DNA from: Janthinobacterium sp. BJB426
GTDB taxonomy: Bacteria > Pseudomonadota > Gammaproteobacteria > Burkholderiales > Burkholderiaceae_D
Direction: 5' to 3'
Assembly: GCF_002735705.1 (NCBI RefSeq)
Contig: NZ_PDZL01000013.1
Location: 104,079-168,078 of the forward strand
DNA length: 64,000 bases
Both the position numbers and the translations under genes were made by a program. The notes beneath the pieces are model-generated. The model was not told where the DNA came from. It searched no databases and was given only the letters and a program-made list of their open reading frames with translations. Positions 35,784 through 44,168 of the stretch are shown piece by piece; within the stretch, counting starts at the first letter, position 1, and every line of letters starts with the position of its first letter.

Positions 35784-35811
35784 GTCGGCTTAGCGGAACG
35801 CGTAAGCCGAC
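35784..35811. repeat. REP-like palindrome
   Basis: GTCGGCTTA (35784-35792) and TAAGCCGAC (35803-35811) form a 9-bp stem, flanked by TCGTAG and CATG. This matches the style of short interspersed REP palindromes of many proteobacteria. Only this copy is seen in the window. Confidence 0.6.
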
Positions 35812-35948
35812 ATGCATGGCCGCTGGCGCGAATTGGCGGGTTGCTTGTTAAGTACAAAAACCGCTTCTGCGATCTTTATTGCATTTGAACTCTGGTCTCG
35901 CAAGGACAATGCTGAAATACACGCTCAACTCAATCACAGGGAGCAACC

Positions 35949-36254
35949 ATGCATATTCCCGTTGTCATTTTTAAAGATGCAGCCAGCGTGTACGGTGTAA
36001 ACGTCCCCGGCATCCAAGGCGTCCACTCGTGGGGCGACAGCGTGGAAAACGCGCTCAACAACGTCCGGGCAGCCATCACCAGCCACATCGAGACACTGCT
36101 GGAACTGGGCGAACCCGTGGATATCACGCAAAGCAAGATTGTAGCCCTGCAGGCAAATCCTGAGCATGCGGGTGGCATCTGGGCATTGGTCACCTCGACC
36201 TTGAAAAGCTCGATAGCAAATCGTGAGAATGCCTGCATCTGCGCCAGGCGATAG
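35949..36254 (+). CDS. HicB-family antitoxin-like protein (no HicA partner)
   Basis: A 101-aa protein with a HicB-like partial RNase H fold: opening strand IPVVIFKDAASVYGVNVPGIQGVHSWGDS followed by the helix VENALNNVRAAITSHIETLLELGE. HicB normally neutralises the small mRNA-cleaving toxin HicA encoded just upstream. I find no HicA frame in the 250 bp before it or after it. The last 20 residues look unlike a DNA-binding domain. It is probably an orphan. Confidence 0.72.
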   Translation: MHIPVVIFKDAASVYGVNVPGIQGVHSWGDSVENALNNVRAAITSHIETLLELGEPVDITQSKIVALQANPEHAGGIWALVTSTLKSSIANRENACICARR

Positions 36255-36272
36255 CGCCGCTACCAAAATCAC

Positions 36273-36707
36273 TTACCGGCAATCGATATCGATCTCGTTC
36301 TGCCCAGCCTTGCCGCCTTTCCTGTAGGTAAATTCGCAAAGGCTGACACTGTCGTCCATGCGTCTCGACAGCGTTACCTCACCATGCGCGCCGTAGCTGC
36401 ATTGCAACCATTTACCGTCTGGATAGCGGCCTTCCAGACGGTAGCTGAGCGCCGTGTGCCCTTTCTTCTTGCGCTCCCCGCTCGGTACCAGCTGCCCCCT
36501 GCGCTCCGGGGCGCCATCGATGGGCGCTGCAGCGCTCAGATAGAGCGGACTGTCGATATACGGCGTCCAGCCAGCTGGTACGCCGGTCAGGCTGATCGAT
36601 GTCGCAGGCACGCTCTCCGGGCAAGCATAAAAGACGGGCATCGCAGCCTGCGCGAGTACCGGGAAAAGGCAGCAGGCGACGCCGCTCAACAAACGTTTAT
36701 ATTGCAT
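36273..36707 (-). CDS. STY0301-family periplasmic protein
   Basis: A 144-aa protein starting at 36707. It has a signal peptide (residues 1-22, ending VLAQAA) and a mature part with CPESV, then ALSYRLEGRYPDGKWLQCSYG and a final CEF...DIDC, which fit the STY0301 family as I remember it. It lies 10 bp downstream of the BPSL0067-type gene on the same strand. A periplasmic protein paired with a predicted peptidoglycan amidase suggests an immunity factor. Confidence 0.72.
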   Translation of the reverse strand: MQYKRLLSGVACCLFPVLAQAAMPVFYACPESVPATSISLTGVPAGWTPYIDSPLYLSAAAPIDGAPERRGQLVPSGERKKKGHTALSYRLEGRYPDGKWLQCSYGAHGEVTLSRRMDDSVSLCEFTYRKGGKAGQNEIDIDCR

Positions 36708-36717
36708 GAGCACTCCG

Positions 36718-37104
36718 CTATTCGATGACGAAAAAAGCATCGGCATTGTTGCTGGGGTCGATATGCAAGCCATTCTTGTACTGGCCTTTGGAACGCAAGG
36801 TGCGCGAAGTTACGATACCTGGGCGCTTGCCCGTCCACTGATCCATGACGAGGATACCGTCCGAGGTCTGCCCCATGTACAGGGCTGCGTGATTGCCTTG
36901 TTGATGATTCGCATACTTACCATTGATAAACGTGGCAATGGCCGTGCCCTTGCGCAGCAAGCGATTTCCCAGCACTGCCGCCCCCTGCTTCCAGGCCGAT
37001 GTGGCAGGCGCACCCGTGTAGTGGCGGACCAGCGCAACGCATTGATGGTTGCCGACCATGGTGGTTTTTTCCAGGTCGGTGACTTTTGTGTAGGCGTAGG
37101 ACAT
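36718..37104 (-). CDS. BPSL0067-family protein, amidase-like T6SS effector candidate
   Basis: A 128-aa protein starting at the ATG at 37104. It resembles the BPSL0067 family: Cys22 in NHQCVALVRHY, His72 in QGNHAALYM, and a following IDxW-like VMDQW strand, the order of an NlpC/P60-like cysteine hydrolase. There is no signal peptide, as expected for T6SS cargo. It is followed after 10 bp by a periplasmic STY0301-type gene. Peptidoglycan cleavage is inferred from this layout. Confidence 0.72.
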   Translation of the reverse strand: MSYAYTKVTDLEKTTMVGNHQCVALVRHYTGAPATSAWKQGAAVLGNRLLRKGTAIATFINGKYANHQQGNHAALYMGQTSDGILVMDQWTGKRPGIVTSRTLRSKGQYKNGLHIDPSNNADAFFVIE

Positions 37105-37251
37105 GGGGTTCTCCGGGGTTGGTGGGAGAGGCTTACGATACATGGGGGAAACTATGGGGGGATTGAGGTGGGATAAGGTTTGAGGGGGCTTGGGATATTC
37201 GGGGTGGCGAGCTGGGATGTTCCGCAGATGCCGAGTGCTGCTCAAAAATGG

Positions 37252-37264
37252 GAGAGGGGGATTC
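37252..37264. repeat. Candidate left attachment site (tRNA-Ser fragment)
   Basis: GAGAGGGGGATTC here is identical to 53166-53178 within the 3' part of tRNA-Ser and lies in the same orientation. The surrounding DNA is G-rich, so a chance match is less unlikely than the length suggests. Confidence 0.45.
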
Positions 37265-37525
37265 CTATCATCCGGGAAAGGCCCCACCAATACCGCGTCT
37301 CAATCGTCCAGAACTTCGGAATGCCCCCAACCATGCCCCTTCGGCCAAAACCAGAGTAAAGACAATGGATGGCACTCCTCACTACTAGTTGTCCTGCCTG
37401 TACAGCAAATCGTGCTCGCCGGAATGGAATGCTCTATGACGATCTCTCGCGGGACACAAAATGTTCCTCGGTGGTCCCTCAAGCGGGCTCTTGCTCGCCA
37501 GTTCGGTGCGTATTCTCATCAGAAC

Positions 37526-37723
37526 GGCCACCGATTCTTGCTCCAGTACGGCCACTAGCTCCTATATCAATGCGGCTAGCACCGAGTCCTGCGTGAGCCA
37601 CCAATTTCTACTCAAGCCTCGACTCTAGTCCCTGCTTCATACCGCAAGCCGCCGACTCCTGCTCATGCCACTGATCCGTGTCACAAGCGGCCACAAATAC
37701 CCACGTAGACGATGATTCTTGCT
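37526..37723 (+). repeat. Degenerate tandem repeats of about 23 bp, IS-end-like
   Basis: About eight diverged units of 22-24 bp follow each other, with the consensus GGCCACYGATTCTTGCTC; good examples start at 37526 (GGCCACCGATTCTTGCTC) and near 37707 (GATGATTCTTGCT). From memory such multiple subterminal repeats occur at the ends of IS21-family elements. No istA or istB frame remains, so this would be an IS scar. The wider gene-free stretch 37105-37843 holds nothing else that I can support. Confidence 0.5.
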
Positions 37724-37843
37724 AGGATAGCTTAACTGTCCCTATTGGCATCGTTGATTTCGCGCTGGTATGAATGTGGCGATTTCTGAACCGATGCCTT
37801 TTCCACAATCGGTATGCATCTCTCACTTGAAGCGGAGGTGTCT

Positions 37844-38505
37844 ATGGATGTACTGTACTTTCTGCAAGACCATACGAAGTTCATTCGCAACTTTCACAAC
37901 GTCGCAATCGCGCCATTTGAGAGCAGGGAAAAATACGAGCTCAAGAAGATCCTTTTATTCCGCCTTATAGTGAGGATGGGGAACCAGCATTTTTGGCAAA
38001 ATGGTCTGAAGCAGAGACAGCGATACAGGTCGTCGGCCGGACCTGCATTTCGTTACTGTCCAATACCTTTAAACTGTACCTCAACACGTGGAGTGCGCAG
38101 TTAGGCATCCAAGACAAAGGCAAAAAGGGAGAGAGCCCCTTGGATCGATTTCGTCGTGTCCTTTCGATACACGGGGTCCATCTCAACTGGGTTGAATGTC
38201 CCGCCGACGCTGGAATCATTGAGCAGATGATATTTGCCCGCAATCGCGAGCAACATCCAGAAATGATAGGGACACTTTCGATTCAGCACGACCAAAATAC
38301 GTTGGACAAATATCCGAGGCCCTTGTTCATCAATCCGGAAGAGCTAAGATGGTTGCTTCCGTCCAACGATGATTGGAATAGAGGCTATTTGATAAACCCA
38401 TCACTGCACATAACCCGGCAGTCGCTGGAAGAAGCCATATGTGCAGTCGAAATATTGGCCGCCTGGCTAGAACCGAAACTTGTTCACGCTAAGTACGCAA
38501 ACTGA
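37844..38505 (+). pseudogene. Frameshifted hypothetical gene
   Basis: An ATG at 37844 with a strong ribosome site (GGAGGTG) opens a frame reading MDVLYFLQDHTKFIRNF...EKYELKK; at about 37945 the sense shifts to another frame (DPFIPPYSEDGEPAFLAKW), which runs to 38505 as a continuous good frame. Joined, it gives about 220 residues with a helical middle (NTFKLYLNTWSAQLG). The family is unknown to me. It is the first cargo gene of the island after the IS-like scar. Confidence 0.6.
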
Positions 38506-38837
38506 AGCTTTAAGGATGCCAATGTCGGGCAGCATAACGGACCAAGGCACCTTCTTGTCGATATTGAGTGGCCTTCTGGTCCCAAATGGTTTCGCGACAC
38601 CTCGACATTGGCGGTCACCATTCTGGAACTTCAAGCGCGTTTCCCCGTATCCCAAATGGCATCTGCGAGTACGGCATTAATCTCATTCAGGCGACTATCG
38701 GACAAATCCAAGTGTTCACTCCACCCGGATGTTGACCTGACGGCGCTGCTCCGTTTCCCGGCAACTAGGTGAGAAATATCCCAAGCTAAATATGCCCATG
38801 TAGCCAATAGACAACTTTCTCGACGGCTTGCTTGCAA
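38506..38837. other. Gene-free stretch upstream of the ImmA operon
   Basis: No gene is supported. The frame of the pseudogene at 37844 stays open past its stop to about 38772 with modest protein character, so this may be more of the same decayed gene. Confidence 0.35.
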
Positions 38838-38860
38838 TATTTTGAATACTGTTCAAAATA
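38838..38860. promoter_or_regulatory. 23-bp palindromic operator before the ImmA operon
   Basis: TATTTTGAA (38838-38846) and TTCAAAATA (38852-38860) are perfect inverted repeats around TACTG. They lie 32 bp before the first gene of an operon whose second gene encodes an HTH protein. Autoregulation by that protein is the simplest reading. Confidence 0.65.
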
Positions 38861-38891
38861 ACAGCACTTATTCGTTAAAGTGAGAGATGCC

Positions 38892-39476
38892 ATGTCCAGC
38901 TACATTTTCATTTCGCCAGGTTCTGATCCGGGCATGGGGCGGCCACTGGCGGACCCGATTTTGCGCGCCGGCGCCAGGCCCACCATGGGGACTTGCCGAC
39001 CTGACCTGCGCCGATTGGTGAAACTGGGCGACCATATCTTTGTCATCAGCGGCAGCATGGGAAAGCGTGTCAATCAGTATGTCATTGGCGGTCTTGAAAT
39101 TGACAGCAAGCTCGAAGACCAGATCGCGGCCTTTGATGCGTTTCCTGAGAACCGCCTGACCTTCGATGAGTCCGGCCAGAGGCATGGCAACATCATCGTT
39201 ACCGCCGAAGGGTTGCATGACCCGCGCGATAGCCACGGGAATTTTGACAAGCGGATCAGAAATTACTTGGTCGGGAAAAATCCGGTGGCATTGGAGACTC
39301 CGCGAGAGATTGAACTTGGCCGCGAGCGATCGGTCTCAATACTGTCGAATGTCTTTGACAAGCCCGAGGCCACCACAATCCGACAAATCATCGGGCGATT
39401 CAGAAAGCTTTCAGATGACCAAGCCTACCGCATCAGGTCCGCCCTCGACGATCTCAAACGGGAGGCGCGATCGTGA
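38892..39476 (+). CDS. Hypothetical protein resembling nucleotide-modification-associated (Nmad) proteins
   Basis: A 194-aa protein from the ATG at 38892. It opens YIFISPGSDPGMGRPLADP, then CRPDLRRLVKLGDHIFVISGSMGKRVNQYVIGGLEID, an order similar to small Nmad-type domain proteins found beside phage-defence or DNA-modification genes. I recall this similarity and could not test it. The C-terminal 50 residues are a separate helical segment (TTIRQIIGRFRKLSDDQAY). It overlaps the next gene by 4 bp (GTGA), so it is translationally coupled. Confidence 0.5.
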   Translation: MSSYIFISPGSDPGMGRPLADPILRAGARPTMGTCRPDLRRLVKLGDHIFVISGSMGKRVNQYVIGGLEIDSKLEDQIAAFDAFPENRLTFDESGQRHGNIIVTAEGLHDPRDSHGNFDKRIRNYLVGKNPVALETPREIELGRERSVSILSNVFDKPEATTIRQIIGRFRKLSDDQAYRIRSALDDLKREARS

Positions 39477-40618
39477 TTAGCATCGCAGAGCATCTATCGA
39501 GCCGTCGCATGACTTGGGATGCTGCTGCCAAAAAATCCGGCCTGTCGTCCGAGCGGCTGCGGCAGGTCGACTCTGGCGCCCAGGCCACGCTCGGAGAAAT
39601 GAGGCTGATCGCAAAGGTGCTCCGCGTTCCCCTGTCGGCGTTCACTGAGCAAGCTCCCCCAGAGCCCATCAAAATGCTTTTTCGGCAGACCCTCGCGCAA
39701 CAGGACGTCGCCAAGCAGACATCCGTTGAGCTGCTTTCGGCTCAAATCAGGGACGTGCTGGCTTTCGCATCGGACCTGCCCACTGATTTGCGCTGGTTGG
39801 ACGCGTTTCGGGGAATGGACCCCAGAACCTCATCAGCGGAAAGCTTCGCCACCGTTTTTAGGAAGCTCTTCTCGCGGGCCGACGCTCTCGAACCGCTGCA
39901 GAACCTCTCGCAGATCGCAGCTGAACTTGGCATTTTCATTCTTTTTTGTCGCGACTCCACCATCGAGGGCGTCTCCGCCATCGTTGACAACCGAGCGTTC
40001 ATTTTCATTGGCGCAAGAACTTTTGCTCCCCGAATGCTGTTCACGCTTGGTCACGAGCTCGGCCATCTCGTCGCTCATCATTCGCGGGCCGGCGAGAATT
40101 TCGCTCTTTTCGACTCCGAGGTCGATGGCAACACCATCGAGGGTGTGTCGGGCAGGGAGGAGGAGAAATTCGCTGACGCTTTCGCCTCCTCGCTGCTTCT
40201 TCCCAAGGAGGGAGTCATACGCTTCCTAAGCGCAGTCAGGTCCGAACTACAAAGCACCGGCCCGCTAGGAGACATCGAAATTCTTTGGTTGGCCAGGTTC
40301 TACAATCTCGGCTTCGAAGTCACCGCTAGGCGATGCGAGCAACTCGGCTTGCTCCCACGAAACGGAGCCAGAGCGCTCTATCAGAAACTCACCGCTGAAT
40401 TTGGAAACCCCGAAAAGCGGGCAGATGCTTTGGAGCTGCCGCCGAGGGATCAACTTCGAATCGATCCGTCTCCCGTTTTGCTTCGGCATGCCGTGAAAAA
40501 AATTAGATCCGGTTCGATGTCGATGGGCAAAGCCGCAGAGTTGCTCAACATGCCCGCCACTGTCCTATTCGCCGCCCACGAAAGCTTTTCCTCCCCGAGC
40601 AGAGGCTACTTGGCGTGA
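39473..40618 (+). CDS. XRE-type HTH / ImmA-IrrE metallopeptidase
   Basis: A 381-aa fusion. Residues about 5-58 form an XRE-like helix-turn-helix (TWDAAAKKSGLSSERLRQVDSG). Residues about 185-250 are a COG2856/ImmA zinc peptidase with H194-E-L-G-H198 and the downstream ligand helix EEEKFADAFASSLLLP. ImmA-type enzymes cut a partner repressor or antitoxin in response to a stress signal. It overlaps both neighbours by 4 bp. The start is a GTG at 39473 in the overlap. The palindrome at 38838 is its likely binding site. Confidence 0.85.
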   Translation: MISIAEHLSSRRMTWDAAAKKSGLSSERLRQVDSGAQATLGEMRLIAKVLRVPLSAFTEQAPPEPIKMLFRQTLAQQDVAKQTSVELLSAQIRDVLAFASDLPTDLRWLDAFRGMDPRTSSAESFATVFRKLFSRADALEPLQNLSQIAAELGIFILFCRDSTIEGVSAIVDNRAFIFIGARTFAPRMLFTLGHELGHLVAHHSRAGENFALFDSEVDGNTIEGVSGREEEKFADAFASSLLLPKEGVIRFLSAVRSELQSTGPLGDIEILWLARFYNLGFEVTARRCEQLGLLPRNGARALYQKLTAEFGNPEKRADALELPPRDQLRIDPSPVLLRHAVKKIRSGSMSMGKAAELLNMPATVLFAAHESFSSPSRGYLA

Positions 40619-41133
40619 TAATAATCATCGACGCCTCAACGCTGATCAACCTCGTCAACGGCGAAGTGCTGTTGCGCGTCTTCCATTTGCCTGGGACGCG
40701 TTTTTTGATCAGCGGCATGGTCGTCGACGAATCGAAGACGATCGCATCGGTTGTAAAGGGCGCCATCAAGGCCGGCTTCTTAGATCTCTTGGATGGCGAA
40801 ATGATCTCCATGTCGGATTTCACCAAAGCAAAGGCGGAATTGAACTTGGGCGATGGAGAGACAGAGTGCATCTTGGCGGCAGAGGCCATTCCTTGCCACT
40901 TCGCATGCGACGATAGGGCCGCGCGGAACTGCGCCAAGAAGCGGCTCGACTCCGCCAAGGTGATGGGCTCTATTGGGCTGTTGCAGATGACGGTTAAGGC
41001 GGCCGTTCTGAGGTCGGACGAGGCAATGGCCGCTTACACAAAGATGATCGCCCATGGCGGATACCTTCCGCCATTGCCGTCCGATCATTTTAACGAGTTT
41101 GCCGGCCTAGATTGTCTCAGGTCGCAAACCTAG
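40615..41133 (+). CDS. PIN-domain-like protein (DUF3368 type)
   Basis: A 172-aa protein with PIN-nuclease landmarks: IIIIDASTLINL at the start (first acidic residue), LGDGETECILAAE in the middle (DUF3368-style helix with acidic residues) and FACDDRAARNCAKK (third acidic site). PIN proteins cleave RNA, usually as toxins. It overlaps the ImmA gene by 4 bp, starting at a GTG. With a peptidase in place of an ordinary antitoxin, the trio may be a protease-controlled toxin module. Confidence 0.78.
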   Translation: MIIIIDASTLINLVNGEVLLRVFHLPGTRFLISGMVVDESKTIASVVKGAIKAGFLDLLDGEMISMSDFTKAKAELNLGDGETECILAAEAIPCHFACDDRAARNCAKKRLDSAKVMGSIGLLQMTVKAAVLRSDEAMAAYTKMIAHGGYLPPLPSDHFNEFAGLDCLRSQT

Positions 41134-42264
41134 CGAGTCATTGCGCAGGGGGTTCGGCGAGTTTGAAGCCAATTGGGCTCTCAGCGCGACAAACGGGTTG
41201 CAGATGGTTTTTTTCAGCTGTCCCTTTGTTTTGAACATGGCGCCGCATCCGTGGCAAACATGTTCGACGTGGGGAGTATAGGCGTCTGCCCCAGAATCGA
41301 AATGTTCCATCGAACATGCCGGACAGCAGATTGATATAATCCTCCCGTCCAGGTGCGGCATCGCGCTCTGCGCCATGTATGTCCGAACATGCTCGGCGTT
41401 GAGTTCCCTGCCATCGATCGTCACTTTGGAATAAGTATTGTCGATCTGCGGGACGGCGGCGTCGAGCGACTTGAAGCAATGGAGATGAACGCCGGTCTCC
41501 TCCGGCTTGTCGGAGGTCCAAAGGATGGCGGCATTCGAGCCCCATATTTGAATGCCTCCGGGGAAATCGCGCTGATCTATCTGAATTTCTCGCGGCGCCG
41601 GAATCTGAACGGAAGGCCCCTTCTCGATCATCATCTTCAAATAGGCCACCGGGTTTCCAACCCCGGGAACCTTGTCCGAAAACTGCTTTCCGCAACCGTG
41701 GCATTGATGGCGCTGATGATAGTGCACCGCGAACCAATCGCGATCCAAGTGCGCAAATCCACAATGCCCACACTCCACGGGAATCGTCTTGAATCCGAAT
41801 ACCCCCGACACCATAAAATTAATCGCATCGATCTCGTCGACCTCCGTCCAGCTTCCCGATATCAAATCCCTCGCCAACGGTATCCTCAGCTTTCGATAAG
41901 TCCAGTCAATCATTTTCTCGCCATCGAGATCATATCGAGCATGCACGTGGATGCCACGGTCGACTGGCTTCACGGTCGTGTCGAACACCGACGGCACTGA
42001 GCCCCACAAGGCCACGCCCCCGGGAAACTCGCTCAGATTCAAATCAAGCGTGTCCTCTTTGCTGATCGGTTCATCGTCCGCCGCGACACATTTCTCCGCT
42101 GGCTTGCCGTATTTTGCGGTGGCGTTGGCATGATGTTCGACACACCAGTATCGTGTTCCGCCATCGCGCCGCTTGCCAACACTTACGATCTCACACTGTT
42201 GGCCGGTGTAGGCGCGCTTATAGGCCTCGGGATGAAGATTGCCAGCCTCGTCGTCATCGTTCAT
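41107..42264 (-). CDS. Duplicated zinc-ribbon protein of unknown function
   Basis: A 385-aa protein from the ATG at 42264, chosen for its AAGGAA ribosome site; the frame is open to 42363. Two units of about 130 residues repeat: FPGGVALWGS...CGHCGF...HYHQRHQCHGCGKQF...NPVAYLKMM, and FPGGIQIWGS...CCPACS...HVEHVCHGCGAMF...NPFVALRAQL. Each ends with a C-x-x-C...H...C-x-x-C zinc site. The N-terminal 70 residues hold another CVEHH segment. It faces the OLD nuclease gene across a shared palindromic promoter. I do not recognise the family. Its tail overlaps the PIN gene by 27 bp. Confidence 0.7.
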   Translation of the reverse strand: MNDDDEAGNLHPEAYKRAYTGQQCEIVSVGKRRDGGTRYWCVEHHANATAKYGKPAEKCVAADDEPISKEDTLDLNLSEFPGGVALWGSVPSVFDTTVKPVDRGIHVHARYDLDGEKMIDWTYRKLRIPLARDLISGSWTEVDEIDAINFMVSGVFGFKTIPVECGHCGFAHLDRDWFAVHYHQRHQCHGCGKQFSDKVPGVGNPVAYLKMMIEKGPSVQIPAPREIQIDQRDFPGGIQIWGSNAAILWTSDKPEETGVHLHCFKSLDAAVPQIDNTYSKVTIDGRELNAEHVRTYMAQSAMPHLDGRIISICCPACSMEHFDSGADAYTPHVEHVCHGCGAMFKTKGQLKKTICNPFVALRAQLASNSPNPLRNDSLGLRPETI

Positions 42265-42386
42265 ATGGTCATTCCTTCCCATCGCGATTCTCCAAATGCC
42301 AACTCCACAATTCCGTCGACCTGGAGCGCACCGATGGACTCTAAAAATTCTAGGCATTTTCAACAGTCCTTGCCGATTGTCATCAA

Positions 42387-42405
42387 TATAAACTACTATT
42401 GTTTA
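42387..42405. promoter_or_regulatory. Shared 19-bp palindromic element, copy 1
   Basis: TATAAACTACTATTGTTTA lies in the divergent gap between the zinc-ribbon gene and the OLD nuclease gene. The core TAAAC-N7-GTTTA is symmetric. An identical copy is at 47949. It probably overlaps the promoters and binds one regulator. Confidence 0.7.
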
Positions 42406-42440
42406 TAAAGAAACATCGACGAAATCCATTGAAAGCAGCC

Positions 42441-44168
42441 ATGCAGATCAGGCATCTCAAAATCAATAATTTTCGCGGCGTATCCCGCATGCTCTGGACT
42501 CCGCGCGATCCCTTTTGCTGCCTCATTGGCGCAGGCGACTCTGGCAAATCCACGATCTTGGACGCGGCCGAGGCAGCACTGAACTCCAGATGGTTCTCAT
42601 TTTCGGAATCTGACTTTTTCGCGTGCGATACAAGCAACACTATCGAAATTGAAGTGACGGTCGGCGAACTGTCGAAGGCACTCAAATCCGATGAGCGCTT
42701 CGGTCTATATATTCGCGGCTGGACAGAAGAAGGAGCGCTGCGCGACGAACCGGAAGACGGTGACGAGGCCGTGCTCACCGTCCGGCTCACTGTCGACGCC
42801 ACGCTTGAGCCTGTATGGGAGATGGTTTGCGACCGTATGGAGACGCCCCGGACGATTTCCAATCGCGACCGCGCTCTTTTCGGTTTGGTGCGGCTCGCAG
42901 GCGACGACGCCCGCCATTTGGCATGGGGACAAGGGTCCGTGCTTTCGCGTCTCACCGGCGACAACAGCGAAGCGGCGGCGCGACTGTCCGAGGCATATCG
43001 GGCGGCTCGCGACAGCGCGCAACTCGACCAGATCAAATCGCTGGCCGACACAGCCGCCGCCGCCGAGCGCCACGCCAAAGCGTTGGGCGCCTATGTCGAT
43101 GGAGCATACCAGCCCGGTTTGGAGCTGGGACGCTCGGGCCTCTCATCGGGATCGATCGCGTTGCACGATGACGGTGTTCCGTTGCGCTTGGCAGGGTTGG
43201 GCACGCGCCGCTTGGCGACCTTGGGCATCCAACGGTCAGCCATTACCGAAGGCGGGATCATCCTCATCGACGAGATCGAGCACGGCCTCGAGCCCCACCG
43301 GATCATCGGCGCCATATCTCAACTCAAGTCAGATCAGGATAGCGCCATGGTGTTCGGAGATCCAATTGGCCAAGTCCTGATGACAACCCACTCCGACATC
43401 GCGTTGGGCGAAACCGGCGGCTCTGGACTTTATGTAGTCAACATGTCCCGCCCTGGTCGCCAAACCATTCTACTTTCACCTGGAACGCCCGATCCGATCA
43501 ATGCCCTGCTCCGCCACACGCCGCGCGCGATGTTCGCACGGCGCATTCTCGTTACCGAGGGCATGACCGAGGTGGGCATGATGACGGGCATCCGTGAGAA
43601 ATGGCCGCCGCGCCATAAGAACAAGCCGATCGAGCAGCTCGGCGCCGCAATCACCGATGGCAATGGAAATCAAGCCTGCGCGCTCGCGTTGGCGTTGGCG
43701 AACCTTGGCTATCCCACCGCGCTCTTCCGCGACTCCGACGTCGCTCTAAATGCCGACAACATCGCGGACTTGGAGAATGCCGATGTGCCAGTATTTGAAT
43801 ATGGGGACATGCTCAACACGGAGCAAGCCATATTCAGCGTGGCCAACGATGACGCAGTGCAGGCTTTGCTAGGCTACGCCAGGCTGCAGCGAGGAGACGA
43901 TACAGTCAACGACAACTTGGCTGCGAAGATCCCGGGCCTTGACCGCACCAACGCCGGCATCGATTTTGGCGAGTGGGAAGATACATTCGGAAAGTCAGGC
44001 CAGGAGCTGCGCGAGATCATCGCCGAGGTCACGTCGCGCAAGAAATGGTTCAAGGATCAACGCATTGGCCGGGGACTGGCTCCGCATGCTTGGGGCATCG
44101 CCGTCGCCAATCCCGAGTCTCCTCTCGCAAAGACGTTGGCGGCCGTCGAGGCTTGGCTGTATGCCTGA
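42441..44168 (+). CDS. OLD-family ATP-dependent endonuclease, GajA-like
   Basis: A 575-aa protein from the ATG at 42441. The N-terminal ABC-type ATPase has G30-A-G-D-S-G-K-S37 (Walker A) and GGIILIDEIEHGLEP (Walker B), with a MTTHSD switch histidine. The C-terminal TOPRIM domain has ILVTEGMTEVGMM and ALFRDSDVAL, the acidic metal-binding residues. Length and order match GajA of the Gabija anti-phage system. It overlaps the helicase gene by 8 nt. In Gabija, GajA cuts DNA when nucleotide levels fall during infection. Confidence 0.85.
   Translation: MQIRHLKINNFRGVSRMLWTPRDPFCCLIGAGDSGKSTILDAAEAALNSRWFSFSESDFFACDTSNTIEIEVTVGELSKALKSDERFGLYIRGWTEEGALRDEPEDGDEAVLTVRLTVDATLEPVWEMVCDRMETPRTISNRDRALFGLVRLAGDDARHLAWGQGSVLSRLTGDNSEAAARLSEAYRAARDSAQLDQIKSLADTAAAAERHAKALGAYVDGAYQPGLELGRSGLSSGSIALHDDGVPLRLAGLGTRRLATLGIQRSAITEGGIILIDEIEHGLEPHRIIGAISQLKSDQDSAMVFGDPIGQVLMTTHSDIALGETGGSGLYVVNMSRPGRQTILLSPGTPDPINALLRHTPRAMFARRILVTEGMTEVGMMTGIREKWPPRHKNKPIEQLGAAITDGNGNQACALALALANLGYPTALFRDSDVALNADNIADLENADVPVFEYGDMLNTEQAIFSVANDDAVQALLGYARLQRGDDTVNDNLAAKIPGLDRTNAGIDFGEWEDTFGKSGQELREIIAEVTSRKKWFKDQRIGRGLAPHAWGIAVANPESPLAKTLAAVEAWLYA

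Noticed and set aside
34036..35817. A 593-codon minus-strand frame opposite isocitrate lyase
   Set aside because: Antisense shadow; it would run through the aceA terminator and promoter and has no recognisable domain.
35701..35948. A hicA toxin gene upstream of hicB
   Set aside because: No frame of about 60 codons with the HicA histidine motif is present; the space holds a terminator and a REP-like palindrome.
37526..37723. CRISPR array
   Set aside because: The units are diverged, contiguous and have no spacers of constant length; no cas genes are present.
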